From: Rhizobium tumorigenes
GTDB taxonomy: Bacteria > Pseudomonadota > Alphaproteobacteria > Rhizobiales > Rhizobiaceae
NCBI RefSeq assembly: GCF_003240565.2
Contig: NZ_CP117257.1
Location: forward strand, 1-64,000
Length of the DNA: 64,000 nucleotides
Direction of reading: 5' to 3'
The notes under the pieces are model-generated. The model was not told the origin of the DNA, did no database searches, and worked only from the letters and a program-made list of their open reading frames with translations. Each line of letters begins with the position of its first letter. The stretch's first letter is position 1. A program made the translations under genes and the position numbers. Positions 53,888 to 62,671 of this stretch are shown here, piece after piece.

Positions 53888-55009
53888 ATGACAAACGAGA
53901 TTCCGACGGCACCCGATGTGCGCCGTCTCGCCGTGAGCTTTTCGAAGACCTCGGCCTCGACGTTGCAGGTGCCAGCCGCCCTTGCCTGGAAGGGCGCGTC
54001 CTTATTGCTGCGGCTGCTCTCGGGTGCGACCGTACCCGCTGTCGTACTGCTGGGGCTTCTTTTCGTGATCTTTACCATAGGGCGTCTCCTGCCGACGGAT
54101 CCGGTTCTCACGGTAATCGGTGATCATGCACCCCAAGCACTCTATGAACAGATGTATAGCGAGATGCATCTGGACAAGCCGATACCTGAGCAGTTCGTGT
54201 TGTTCGTCATCGATATGGCACGGGGAAACTTCGGTGTCGCCACAACCACGGGAAACCCCGTCGCGCAGGATATAGGCCGGTTCTTGCCGGCTACGATCGA
54301 GTTGGCGACCGTGGCAATCGTGCTGGGTGTTGGCCTGGGCGTGCCTGCCGGCCTGCTGGCGGTTCGGTTTGCCGACCGCTGGCCCGACAGCCTGGTGCGC
54401 GTCGTTGCGATCCTCGGGAATTCTATCCCGATTTTCTGGATGGGCCTGGTGGGGCTGCTGCTGTTTTACGCGCATCTTGGCTGGGTGGCGGGTCCGGGCC
54501 GTCTCGATATTGTCTATCAATATACGATACCCGTGGTGACCGGCTTCGTTCTCGTGGACACCGCGCTCAGCGGCAACCTGTCGGCTTTTGGCAATGCGCT
54601 GTCCCACCTTGCGCTTCCGGCCGCGCTTCTGGGCTTGGTCGCCTTCAGTGACATCGCCCGCACGACCCGTGGCTTCATGCTGTGGCAGTACCGACAAGAC
54701 TATATCAACGTTGCGCGGCTGAAGGGATTGTCGGAAACGCGGGTGCTGTGGCGCCACGCCTTGCCCAACACGGTCGGACCACTCCTCGCCGTGGTGGCTT
54801 GGAACTATGCCTACCTGCTTGAGGGGGCCGTCTTGACAGAGACCGTGTTCGCCTGGCCGGGGCTTGGTCTCTACATCACCCAGTCGCTCCTCGCCTCTGA
54901 TATGCGCGCGGTTCTCGCCGGAACACTGATCATCGGTACCCTCTTCATGGTGCTCAACAGGGTGGCGGAGGTTGCACAAGCGCGCGTCGATCCGCGGACA
55001 CGGGTTTGA
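53888..55009 (+). CDS. Dipeptide/oligopeptide-type ABC permease (DppB-like)
   Basis: This 373-residue permease has six helices, with FVIFTIGRLLPTDPVLTVIGD near the N-terminus. Its EAA-loop region is YINVARLKGLSETRVLWRHALPNTVGP. An unusual N-terminal extension of about 45 residues comes before the first helix. A start further in is possible. Its stop overlaps the next start (TGATG). It probably uses the binding protein at 44.9 kb. Confidence 0.9.
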   Translation: MTNEIPTAPDVRRLAVSFSKTSASTLQVPAALAWKGASLLLRLLSGATVPAVVLLGLLFVIFTIGRLLPTDPVLTVIGDHAPQALYEQMYSEMHLDKPIPEQFVLFVIDMARGNFGVATTTGNPVAQDIGRFLPATIELATVAIVLGVGLGVPAGLLAVRFADRWPDSLVRVVAILGNSIPIFWMGLVGLLLFYAHLGWVAGPGRLDIVYQYTIPVVTGFVLVDTALSGNLSAFGNALSHLALPAALLGLVAFSDIARTTRGFMLWQYRQDYINVARLKGLSETRVLWRHALPNTVGPLLAVVAWNYAYLLEGAVLTETVFAWPGLGLYITQSLLASDMRAVLAGTLIIGTLFMVLNRVAEVAQARVDPRTRV

Positions 55010-55902
55010 TGATGCTCGCAGTCAAGGCATGGCTCTTCGACGATAGCCCGGATACTCCGCTGCAGGCGCAACTGGGACGCGTTGCACGCGATGTCTCGAT
55101 GCTGCTGCGCGATCCCGTAGCTGTTGCCGGTCTATTTACCGTTTTGCTGATGGTAGGTATGGCCGCGCTCTCCTCGGTGCTGCCGGTTCAAAATCCCAAC
55201 CTCCAGGTTCTGGCAGATCGATTGCAGCCGCCGTCCGCCAGCCACTGGTTTGGAACCGATATGCTTGGCCGTGACATTTTTTCGCGCGTGCTATCAGGCG
55301 CGCGGCCAACACTTTCAATTGTCGCAAGCGTCCTTGCACTCGTCGTGCCCGTCGGCGTGATGGCTGGCATCGCCTCAGGGCTTTTCCCCCGGTTGGACAC
55401 GCCCATCATGCGTCTGTGTGACGTCTTCATGGCGTTTCCCCGCCTTATCCTGGCGATTGCCGTCGCGGTGACGCTCGGCCCCGGTATAGCGACGGCGATC
55501 ATAGCAATCGCGTTGACGGGCTGGCCCTCCTATGCGCGCATTGCTCGCGCCGAGGCGGTGACGCTTCGTGGCGCGGAGTTCGTGCAGGCCGCGCACGTCA
55601 TTGGCGCCTCCCGCATTCGCATCATGTTTACGCACATTCTGCCGCTCTGCCTGCCTTCGGCCATCGTGCGTGCCACGCTCGATGCATCCAGCATCATTCT
55701 CATCACATCAGGTCTGGGGTTCCTGGGTGCAAGCGTGCCACCGCCGCAAGCGGAATGGGGAGCGATGGTTGCCGACGGGAGAGATGTCATATTCGGGGCG
55801 TGGTGGGTTTCGACGATGCCTGGCATAGCGATATTGTTCTTCGCTCTCGGGTTCAATCTGCTGGGCGATGCGTTGCGCAACCTCGTCGACCCGCGATCCT
55901 GA
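55006..55902 (+). CDS. Dipeptide/oligopeptide-type ABC permease (DppC-like)
   Basis: This 298-residue permease has six helices. It has the DppC signature HWFGTDMLGRDIFSRVLSGAR, and its EAA loop is FVQAAHVIGASRIRIMFTHILP. It forms the heterodimeric channel with the preceding gene product. Confidence 0.92.
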   Translation: MMMLAVKAWLFDDSPDTPLQAQLGRVARDVSMLLRDPVAVAGLFTVLLMVGMAALSSVLPVQNPNLQVLADRLQPPSASHWFGTDMLGRDIFSRVLSGARPTLSIVASVLALVVPVGVMAGIASGLFPRLDTPIMRLCDVFMAFPRLILAIAVAVTLGPGIATAIIAIALTGWPSYARIARAEAVTLRGAEFVQAAHVIGASRIRIMFTHILPLCLPSAIVRATLDASSIILITSGLGFLGASVPPPQAEWGAMVADGRDVIFGAWWVSTMPGIAILFFALGFNLLGDALRNLVDPRS

Positions 55903-55914
55903 GAGGAAATCCCG

Positions 55915-56754
55915 TTGCTGGCTCCGTTGCTTGATATCCGTGATCTGAAGGTCGGCTTCCGCGCTCCTACTGGTTATGTAGAAGCCGTGAAGGGCGTGAG
56001 CTTCACATTGGGCCGCGAGCGGCTCGCAATCGTTGGAGAATCCGGATCGGGGAAATCGATGACGGTTCGTGCTTTGCTCGGCCTTGCCGGGCATAATGCC
56101 ATCGTAACGGCCGAACAGGCGCGTTTCTGCGAGATGGATCTGCTGCGCTTGACCGGCCGCCAACTCAGCGCAGTGCGCGGCCATCGCATCGCAATGGTGG
56201 TTCAGGATCCAAGACAAGGCCTCAACCCGATTCAGACGGCCGGTCGGCAGATCGCCGAGATGCTCCGCCTGCATCGACGGACCGGGCGGTCGGACATGCG
56301 CAAAGCGGTGGAAACACTTCTCGATGAGGTGCACATCCGCAATCCGCGCCGCGTGTTCGATCTTTATCCCCACGAACTGTCCGGCGGAATGGCGCAGCGG
56401 GTGATGATTGCGATGATGCTGGCGGGCGGGCCGGATATTTTAATTGCAGACGAGGCGACATCAGCTCTCGATGCCGTTGTCCAGAGGCGTATTCTCGAGC
56501 TGATCGACGAGCAGGTTCGGTTACGCGGCATGGGGCTCATCCTCATCAGTCACGATCTCGAGCTTGTTTCCGACTTTGCGGATCGCATCCTGGTCATGTA
56601 TGCGGGCCGTACGGTAGAAACGCTGGCCAGCGGGCAGGGTTACCAGACCGCACAACATCCTTATACGCGTGGGCTGATCGCCTGCGTGCCATCACTGGAT
56701 GATCCTGGGCGCCGTTTGCCGGTTCTAACGCGCGACCCGGATTGGGCCAGATGA
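55915..56754 (+). CDS. Dipeptide-type ABC ATP-binding protein (DppD-like)
   Basis: This 279-residue ATPase has Walker A GESGSGKSM, signature ELSGGMAQRVMIAMML and Walker B ILIADEATSALD. It ends in the oligopeptide-type tail HPYTRGLIACVPSL. The start is TTG, with GAGAGGAAA just before it. The stop overlaps the next ATG. Confidence 0.92.
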   Translation: MLAPLLDIRDLKVGFRAPTGYVEAVKGVSFTLGRERLAIVGESGSGKSMTVRALLGLAGHNAIVTAEQARFCEMDLLRLTGRQLSAVRGHRIAMVVQDPRQGLNPIQTAGRQIAEMLRLHRRTGRSDMRKAVETLLDEVHIRNPRRVFDLYPHELSGGMAQRVMIAMMLAGGPDILIADEATSALDAVVQRRILELIDEQVRLRGMGLILISHDLELVSDFADRILVMYAGRTVETLASGQGYQTAQHPYTRGLIACVPSLDDPGRRLPVLTRDPDWAR

Positions 56755-57488
56755 CGCTCCAAGCCCTTTCCATCGACGGAGTCTCGGTCCGGCTCGGAAC
56801 GTCAGTCATTCTCGATGATGTTTCACTCAATCTTGGCCAGGGCGACAGCCTCGGCATCGTCGGCGAATCAGGGTGCGGCAAAAGCACGTTGCTGAAATGC
56901 ATTGCGGGTATTCACGACACATGGTCCGGAACGATCGAGGTCTTTGGGCGCAGGCTCAGCGCCCGCCGCACCTTTGCCGATCGCCGCATGTTACAGATCG
57001 TTTTCCAGGATCCGGCGGCCGCACTCAACCCGGCGCATACCGTAGACACGATCCTGCGCGAACCTTTGATCGTTCATCGCTTCGACCGTCAGGACAAGCG
57101 TATTGCCGACGTGCTTGATGCAGTCGGACTGCCGCGTTCCGTGCGCTTCCGTTTCCCGGGCCAGATTTCCGGTGGACAGCGACAACGTCTTTGCATTGCC
57201 CGCGCGCTGCTCGTCGAGCCGCGAGTTCTTCTCCTCGACGAGCCGACCTCATCGCTCGACGTGTCTGTCCAGGCCGAAATCCTCAATCTCCTGGCAGACC
57301 TGCGCGTCGAACGGCAGATTTCCTACCTCCTCATCAGCCACGATCTCGCAGTCGTCGCGCAGCTCTGTGAAGGCATCGCGGTCATGGCAGCTGGAAAAAT
57401 TGTTGGGCACACCACGCGCGAGGAATTGCGGGGCGGCTCAAAAGACCAAAGCTATCGCGAGCTTTTGCTACCCAATTCAAAAGACTAG
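56751..57488 (+). CDS. Dipeptide-type ABC ATP-binding protein (DppF-like)
   Basis: This 245-residue ATPase starts at the ATG overlapping the previous stop (ATGA). Walker A is GESGCGKST, signature ISGGQRQRLCIARA, and Walker B VLLLDEPTSSLD. It has no long oligopeptide C-terminal extension. It is the second ATPase of the importer. Confidence 0.92.
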   Translation: MTLQALSIDGVSVRLGTSVILDDVSLNLGQGDSLGIVGESGCGKSTLLKCIAGIHDTWSGTIEVFGRRLSARRTFADRRMLQIVFQDPAAALNPAHTVDTILREPLIVHRFDRQDKRIADVLDAVGLPRSVRFRFPGQISGGQRQRLCIARALLVEPRVLLLDEPTSSLDVSVQAEILNLLADLRVERQISYLLISHDLAVVAQLCEGIAVMAAGKIVGHTTREELRGGSKDQSYRELLLPNSKD

Positions 57489-57633
57489 GCCCTACGCTGC
57501 GGCCAAGACGTCACGTCAGTCCCTTCTTCCATCGGCTTGTTGATTAACGTTTGAGCAGAATGCCTCGATCCTGTGCGCTTACGACCGCGACTTGAGAAAT
57601 ATTTTCCCATCTCACCTCACGATTGAGCACATG

Positions 57634-57657
57634 ATTGTTATCAAAATTGATATCAAT
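57634..57657. promoter_or_regulatory. Predicted GntR operators 5a/5b upstream of the NRPS gene
   Basis: ATTGTTATCAAA (57634-57645) and ATTGATATCAAT (57646-57657) lie back to back about 40 bp before the NRPS start. The second is a perfect fit to the consensus. The position would block or overlap the promoter. Confidence 0.7.
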
Positions 57658-57695
57658 CTGATTGGATGAAGTCATTAGAATGAGGTGCTATCGAG

Positions 57696-60600
57696 ATGAC
57701 ATCTTCAACACTTGTGCAGCAATTGAGAGAGCAGGTTCTGCGTCATCCGGACCGACTGGCGGTCGTGTCGGATACGGGTTCGCTGACCTTTGCGGATATC
57801 TGGCTTCGCAGCGGTCAGGCTGCGGCTCATCTGCGCAAGCACGGCGTTGGCTCCGATGCCGTCGTCGGTGTTTTCGTTGACTCCTCGCTTGAGCTCGAAA
57901 TCGCGATCTGGGCGGTTCTGCGCGCCGGCGGCGCCTATCTTCCATTGTCGCCGGAATACCCAAGCAGCCGGTTGCGGTACACACTCGAAAACTCCGGGGC
58001 AAGAATCATCCTCACCACCGTTCCACTCGCAAGCGATGCCCGTACGATTGAGACTACCGATAGCACCGTCATTGCCTTGGAAGAGTGTTTTGAAGGTACA
58101 GACACCGCCGAGCACGAGGACGACTTAGAGCCAAGCGATCTCGCCTACGTGATCTACACGTCGGGAAGCACAGGCAAACCCAAAGGTGTCGCTATCACGC
58201 ATGAGAGTATAGCGCATCAACTCGCTTGGCTGCGGGACGCGATGGGCATCGATGACACCGTTCGCATCTTGCAGAAGACGCCTTTCAGCTTTGACGCAGG
58301 ACAATGGGAAATCCTTGCCGTTGCTCAGGGCGCGACGGTGGTCATGGCAGGCATCGGTTCTTACCGCGATCCGGCTCGGTTGATCGAGACTGCAAAGCAT
58401 CACGATGTCAACACGCTGCAGTGTGTGCCAACGCTTTGGTCGGCCCTTCTGGAAGCCGAGGGATTTCGTGATCTCAACCTGTCGAAGATCTTCAGCGGTG
58501 GGGAAGCGTTGACGTCCAGTCTTTCACGCGGCCTATCGATTGCCCATCCGACGGCAATTCTGGTCAATCTCTATGGCCCGACGGAAACCACCATCAACGT
58601 CTCTTCCTATGTCGTGAAGGCGGAAGATTTGGACGACACGGATCGCGTCCTGCCCATCGGATACCCGGTCTATGACACCGACCTCATCGTCAGCGATGGG
58701 GTAAACGAGATCGCGGCGGGTGAAGTCGGCGAGCTCTATATCGCAGGTCCGCAGTTGGCGCGCGGGTATATCGGAAATACCGAATTGACGGACGCCAAGT
58801 TCGTGGCTCTCGTCGATGCCAAGGGCCTGCAACGCCGGGCATACCGAACCGGCGACCTTGCCATCAAGGAGGCCGACGGCTGCGTGAGCTTTGTCGGGCG
58901 GGTGGACAATCAGGTTAAAATCAACGGCCACCGCATCGAGCTGGACGAGATCCGTCTGGCGATCGAGAATCATCGCTGGATCCGGCGCGCGACCGTGGTG
59001 CCGTGGCAGTCCCGTCTTGGAACCGCGCAATTGGCAGCCTTCGTCGAACTTGACGACGGAGAGGCGGCGCTGATGGACAAGAACGTTGCTGGCAGTCACC
59101 ACAAGTCCAAGTCCAGCCGCCGACAGGTGAACGCACAATTGTCGAACAGTGCTTTCCGTGCGCCGGATGAACTCGACGGAAACACTGTCACTCTGCCTTT
59201 CCGCGAAGCGTCCGATGACGTTGCGAAACGGGTATTTGCGCGCAAAACCTATCGTAATTTCAGGACAAGGGTTGATGGCGACCAGATCGTCCGGGCGATA
59301 ACCGTAGCGAAGCGGCACCCTGTTTCTACAGCCCATGGCGAACCCACGCTGGACAAGGCGTTGGTTGGCAAAGTTCTCAGATGGTTTGGACCATTCCTGA
59401 GTGATGCACGGCTCCTCGCAAAATATGCCTACGCGTCTCCCGGCGCATTGAATGCCTCGCAGATATTCCTGGAAGTCAACGATGTGGATGGGCTGTGGCC
59501 CGGGCTCTACTACTTCCACCCGATTAATCACACGTTGACGCTCGTATCGCTGGGCACGTCGGCCGGTGAAGGCATCCGTCTTCATGTTTACGGCAAGCGC
59601 AGCCGAATCCAGGAGGTTTATTCGACAAATGTCGATGAGGTTCTCTACCTTGAGGCGGGACACATGCTGGGGCTCCTCGAAGAGGTTGCAGCGGAAAATT
59701 CCCTGTACCCAATCAAGACCGCACCGCCGCACCGCGTTCCGGCCGGTCTTTTCAATTCAGAGGATTTCGTCCACACGCTGAGCGTCGAGCTTTCGCGCGA
59801 GCCGAGCACCCGAGCGAGCATCGATTCAACCATCCTCGTCCAAATTCACGAGGAGACACCGGATGGCGTATCCCCCGGAACCTATCGGCTCGACGACGGA
59901 AATCTTGCGCGCATTGGTGAACCCGTCATCCGCCGTAAGGATGTTATTGCCATCAACCAAGCTGTCTACGACCGCTCGACATTCGGCGTCGCTTTCGTCG
60001 TGTCGAAGCTAGCTGGTTGGACCGGTTTCGTCGAGCTCGGCCGTCTTCTCCACCGTCTGCAGACGAGCGATCCTGCGATCGGGTTGATGTCGTCCGGGTA
60101 TAGCTCGCTGTCAGGCTTCGAAATGGCGACATCCAGCCGGCTGGAAGGACTTATCGGAAAGGACTTTTCGCCTAGCACAAGCGCAGGGACACTTTCCTAT
60201 TTCGCGCTCGGCGGCGGAGTGTCGCCCGCGCAGCGATCAAGCCGCGGCATGGACGAGGACCTTGTGCACATGCGCGGTCCCGCTGAAATCCTCAAGGAGG
60301 AGCTGCGCGAGTTTCTGCCTGAATACATGGTTCCGGGTCGCGTTCGTGTCATCGAAACCACGCCGACGACGCCAAGCGGCAAGATCGATTTGCAATCGCT
60401 GCGCGACCTTGTTGAAGCCGAAGAAAACGCGCGTCCTTTGGTTCTCCCGGCAAGCCGCATTGAAATCGAGATCGCCAGCATCTGGAGAGACATTTTGCGT
60501 CTGGGTGACGAAGAACTGTCGATCCGCGATTCCTTTTTTGACGTCGGAGGCAATTCGCTCTTTGCCATGGCGCTTGTCAATCGGCTCAATTCAAGATTTG

Positions 60601-61748
60601 GCACACGTATGCCGATACAGGCGCTTTTCGCGGCACCGACGATAGAAGCGCTGGCAAGGGAGGTTGGTTCCGGCGCGAGCAGCTTTGAGAGCCGCCTTGT
60701 CAGCCTGAACGATGCTCACGAAGGGCGGCCGATCTATTGCTGGCCGGGGCTCGGAGGGTATCCCATGGGCCTTCGCTCCCTCGCGCAGGCTGGCGACGGT
60801 TCCTATCGGTTCGTCGGAATTCAGGCTCACGGCATCAACACCGGTGAAATCCCGTTCCCGACCATCCAGGACATGGCGGCGGCGGACGTAGAACTCATCC
60901 AGCGCGATCAGCCAGACGGCCCCATTACTTGTGTCGGTTATTCGTTCGGCGCTCGGGTGGCCTTCGAAACGGCCTTTCAGTTGGAACAGCTTGGCCGAAC
61001 GGTGGAGCAGCTCGTTCTCATTGCCCCTGGATCTCCGTTGCAACAGACAGCACCGGCGGTTGCCCAGGCCGATCGCTTCGGTGATGAGCGTTTCTTGCGC
61101 ATTCTCCTGTCAGTCTTCGCCGGGACGCTGAATTCACCCATAGAGGCGGAGCTGCTTGCCTTCGTTCGTGACGAGCGCGGCTTCGTGGACTTCATCGTCG
61201 AGCGATTTGAAGGTCTCTCGACAGAGCTGGTCTCTCGGATCGTTGGGGTCGTCAAGGCGACGTTTTCCTTCGAATACACATTCGACGAACTCGACCAACG
61301 TGCGGTGACGGCACCAATCACCCTCATCAAGGCCAAGGGCGATGATTATTCCTTCCTGGAGACTGCAGGCGCGCAAATCCGGAAACACTTCAGCCAGATC
61401 ATCGAACTTTCCCACGACCATTACGCGATCCTTCGCGGCGGAGGCCAGACAGCGCTCGCCCAAGTTCTCAGTAACATCCTTTCATCCGATCGGGAGATCT
61501 CCATGCCCCATATCAGTGTCAAGCATTTCCCAGCCCATATCGATGAGGACCGCCGTCAGGCATTGGCGGACGAGCTCACATCGGCGGTCATCAAGGCTTT
61601 CGGCTGCGCACCCCATGTCGTTTCGGTGGCGCTCGAACCGATCGAGGAGGCGCACTGGGATGCGCTCGTCTACCAGCCCGAGATCATCGGTCGGCAGAAG
61701 TTTCTGGTCAGAGAACCAAACTACGGCCTGCAACAGGCCGCCAAATAG
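57696..61748 (+). CDS. Indigoidine-synthetase-like NRPS module (A-Ox-T-TE) fused to a tautomerase domain
   Basis: This 1350-residue megaenzyme has one adenylation domain with A3 YTSGSTGKPKG (about 153-163), A5 YGPTE (292) and A7 YRTGD (383). A SagB/nitroreductase-type oxidase is inserted after A8 (about 495-850; KTYRNF, KYAYASPGALNASQIFLEV, GLMSSGYSS), and A10 TPSGKID follows (893). A carrier domain (GGNSL near 952), a thioesterase (GYSFG near 1083, HDHYAI near 1240) and a C-terminal 81-residue 4-oxalocrotonate tautomerase-like domain (PHISVKHFPAHIDEDRR) complete it. Apart from the last domain this is the layout of BpsA/IndC, which makes indigoidine from two glutamines. Reading the pocket gives D-A-W-Q-F-G-L-I-N-K, close to a glutamine code. 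The product is inferred. Confidence 0.9.
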   Translation: MTSSTLVQQLREQVLRHPDRLAVVSDTGSLTFADIWLRSGQAAAHLRKHGVGSDAVVGVFVDSSLELEIAIWAVLRAGGAYLPLSPEYPSSRLRYTLENSGARIILTTVPLASDARTIETTDSTVIALEECFEGTDTAEHEDDLEPSDLAYVIYTSGSTGKPKGVAITHESIAHQLAWLRDAMGIDDTVRILQKTPFSFDAGQWEILAVAQGATVVMAGIGSYRDPARLIETAKHHDVNTLQCVPTLWSALLEAEGFRDLNLSKIFSGGEALTSSLSRGLSIAHPTAILVNLYGPTETTINVSSYVVKAEDLDDTDRVLPIGYPVYDTDLIVSDGVNEIAAGEVGELYIAGPQLARGYIGNTELTDAKFVALVDAKGLQRRAYRTGDLAIKEADGCVSFVGRVDNQVKINGHRIELDEIRLAIENHRWIRRATVVPWQSRLGTAQLAAFVELDDGEAALMDKNVAGSHHKSKSSRRQVNAQLSNSAFRAPDELDGNTVTLPFREASDDVAKRVFARKTYRNFRTRVDGDQIVRAITVAKRHPVSTAHGEPTLDKALVGKVLRWFGPFLSDARLLAKYAYASPGALNASQIFLEVNDVDGLWPGLYYFHPINHTLTLVSLGTSAGEGIRLHVYGKRSRIQEVYSTNVDEVLYLEAGHMLGLLEEVAAENSLYPIKTAPPHRVPAGLFNSEDFVHTLSVELSREPSTRASIDSTILVQIHEETPDGVSPGTYRLDDGNLARIGEPVIRRKDVIAINQAVYDRSTFGVAFVVSKLAGWTGFVELGRLLHRLQTSDPAIGLMSSGYSSLSGFEMATSSRLEGLIGKDFSPSTSAGTLSYFALGGGVSPAQRSSRGMDEDLVHMRGPAEILKEELREFLPEYMVPGRVRVIETTPTTPSGKIDLQSLRDLVEAEENARPLVLPASRIEIEIASIWRDILRLGDEELSIRDSFFDVGGNSLFAMALVNRLNSRFGTRMPIQALFAAPTIEALAREVGSGASSFESRLVSLNDAHEGRPIYCWPGLGGYPMGLRSLAQAGDGSYRFVGIQAHGINTGEIPFPTIQDMAAADVELIQRDQPDGPITCVGYSFGARVAFETAFQLEQLGRTVEQLVLIAPGSPLQQTAPAVAQADRFGDERFLRILLSVFAGTLNSPIEAELLAFVRDERGFVDFIVERFEGLSTELVSRIVGVVKATFSFEYTFDELDQRAVTAPITLIKAKGDDYSFLETAGAQIRKHFSQIIELSHDHYAILRGGGQTALAQVLSNILSSDREISMPHISVKHFPAHIDEDRRQALADELTSAVIKAFGCAPHVVSVALEPIEEAHWDALVYQPEIIGRQKFLVREPNYGLQQAAK
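61503..61748 (+). other. Possible internal start for a free tautomerase subunit
   Basis: In-frame ATG codon 1270 is preceded by GGGAG with a six-base gap to the start. Translation from it would give an 81-residue protein beginning Met-Pro, so Pro would become the N-terminal catalytic base after methionine removal, as in real 4-oxalocrotonate tautomerases. In the fusion that proline is internal and could not act that way. Confidence 0.5.
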
Positions 61749-61759
61749 GGAGAGAAGAG

Positions 61760-62671
61760 ATGGAAAAAGCAACAGCGGCCCGGTTCTTCGGGCAAGCAGC
61801 GATATGGGGTGCGAGTTTCACCTTCATCAAGTTGGCACTGGAAGACTTCAGCCCCAATCAACTCGTTCTGTTCCGGCTGATTCTGGGCGCGGCGACGCTC
61901 GCTGCGATCATCGTTTTTACCGGCAGGTCATTCAAACTGACGGGGAGGGCATGGGTCCATGTCGCGGTCTCCTCCATCTTTGCAAACGTCATTCCCTATC
62001 TCCTCCTTAGCTACGGCGAGCTTCACACAAGCGCTGGTCTTGCGGGCGTGCTTATCGGTGGCACGCCGCTGGTGACGCTCTTCATCTCGACCGTTGCCTT
62101 GCAAAATGAGCCCGCAACCGGACGCAAGGTGGCTGGATTTATCCTGGGGTTCCTGGGCGTGGCGCTCGTGGTCAGCCCGTGGAACGTGGAGGGGAGTTCC
62201 CTTCTCGGTGCTCTGGCATGCTTCGGCGCCGCGGCCAGCTATGCGGTGGGATATGCCTATGTCAGTCGCTACCTATCGCCCTTGAAGATCGACCCAATCA
62301 CGCTGGGTGCCAATCAGTTGATTGCGGCCGCTGTTCTTCTCGGCCTTGCCCTGCCGTTCTTCCCCTGGCCGACAATCGAAACGGTTTCGGCGGTTCCGTT
62401 GCTGTCGTTGTTATACCTCGGAATTCTCGCCAGTGGCATCGCCAACATCCTATACTTCCGGCTGATCCAGGACGTTGGCGCATCGACAGCCTCTGCTGTT
62501 GACTATGTCGTACCCGTCTTCGCCGTTTTGTTCGGCGCGGTTCTGCTGCTTGAACCCCTGTCGTGGAACATCATTGTGGGTGGTTTGGTCATCCTGGTTG
62601 GGATGGCGCTCGCCGAAGGTCGCATCTCATCGTCCACCCTGCCTCAAGCATCCGGAAAGGCTAACTCATGA
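61760..62671 (+). CDS. EamA/DMT-family transporter
   Basis: This 303-residue protein has ten helices in two EamA repeats (FFGQAAIWGASFTFIKLALE; IFANVIPYLLLSYGELHTSA; LLSLLYLGILASGIANILYF). GGGAGAGAAG precedes the ATG. It lies 11 bp after the NRPS gene and overlaps the next start, so it probably exports the NRPS product or a related metabolite. Confidence 0.9.
   Translation: MEKATAARFFGQAAIWGASFTFIKLALEDFSPNQLVLFRLILGAATLAAIIVFTGRSFKLTGRAWVHVAVSSIFANVIPYLLLSYGELHTSAGLAGVLIGGTPLVTLFISTVALQNEPATGRKVAGFILGFLGVALVVSPWNVEGSSLLGALACFGAAASYAVGYAYVSRYLSPLKIDPITLGANQLIAAAVLLGLALPFFPWPTIETVSAVPLLSLLYLGILASGIANILYFRLIQDVGASTASAVDYVVPVFAVLFGAVLLLEPLSWNIIVGGLVILVGMALAEGRISSSTLPQASGKANS

Noticed and set aside
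54002..54979. 325-codon frame antisense to the DppB-like permease
   Set aside because: It lies wholly inside an intact permease on the other strand and has a low-complexity H/Q/R-rich translation typical of shadows.
58533..59732. 399-codon frame antisense to the NRPS gene
   Set aside because: The plus-strand A and Ox motifs are clear here; the antisense translation has no recognisable domain.
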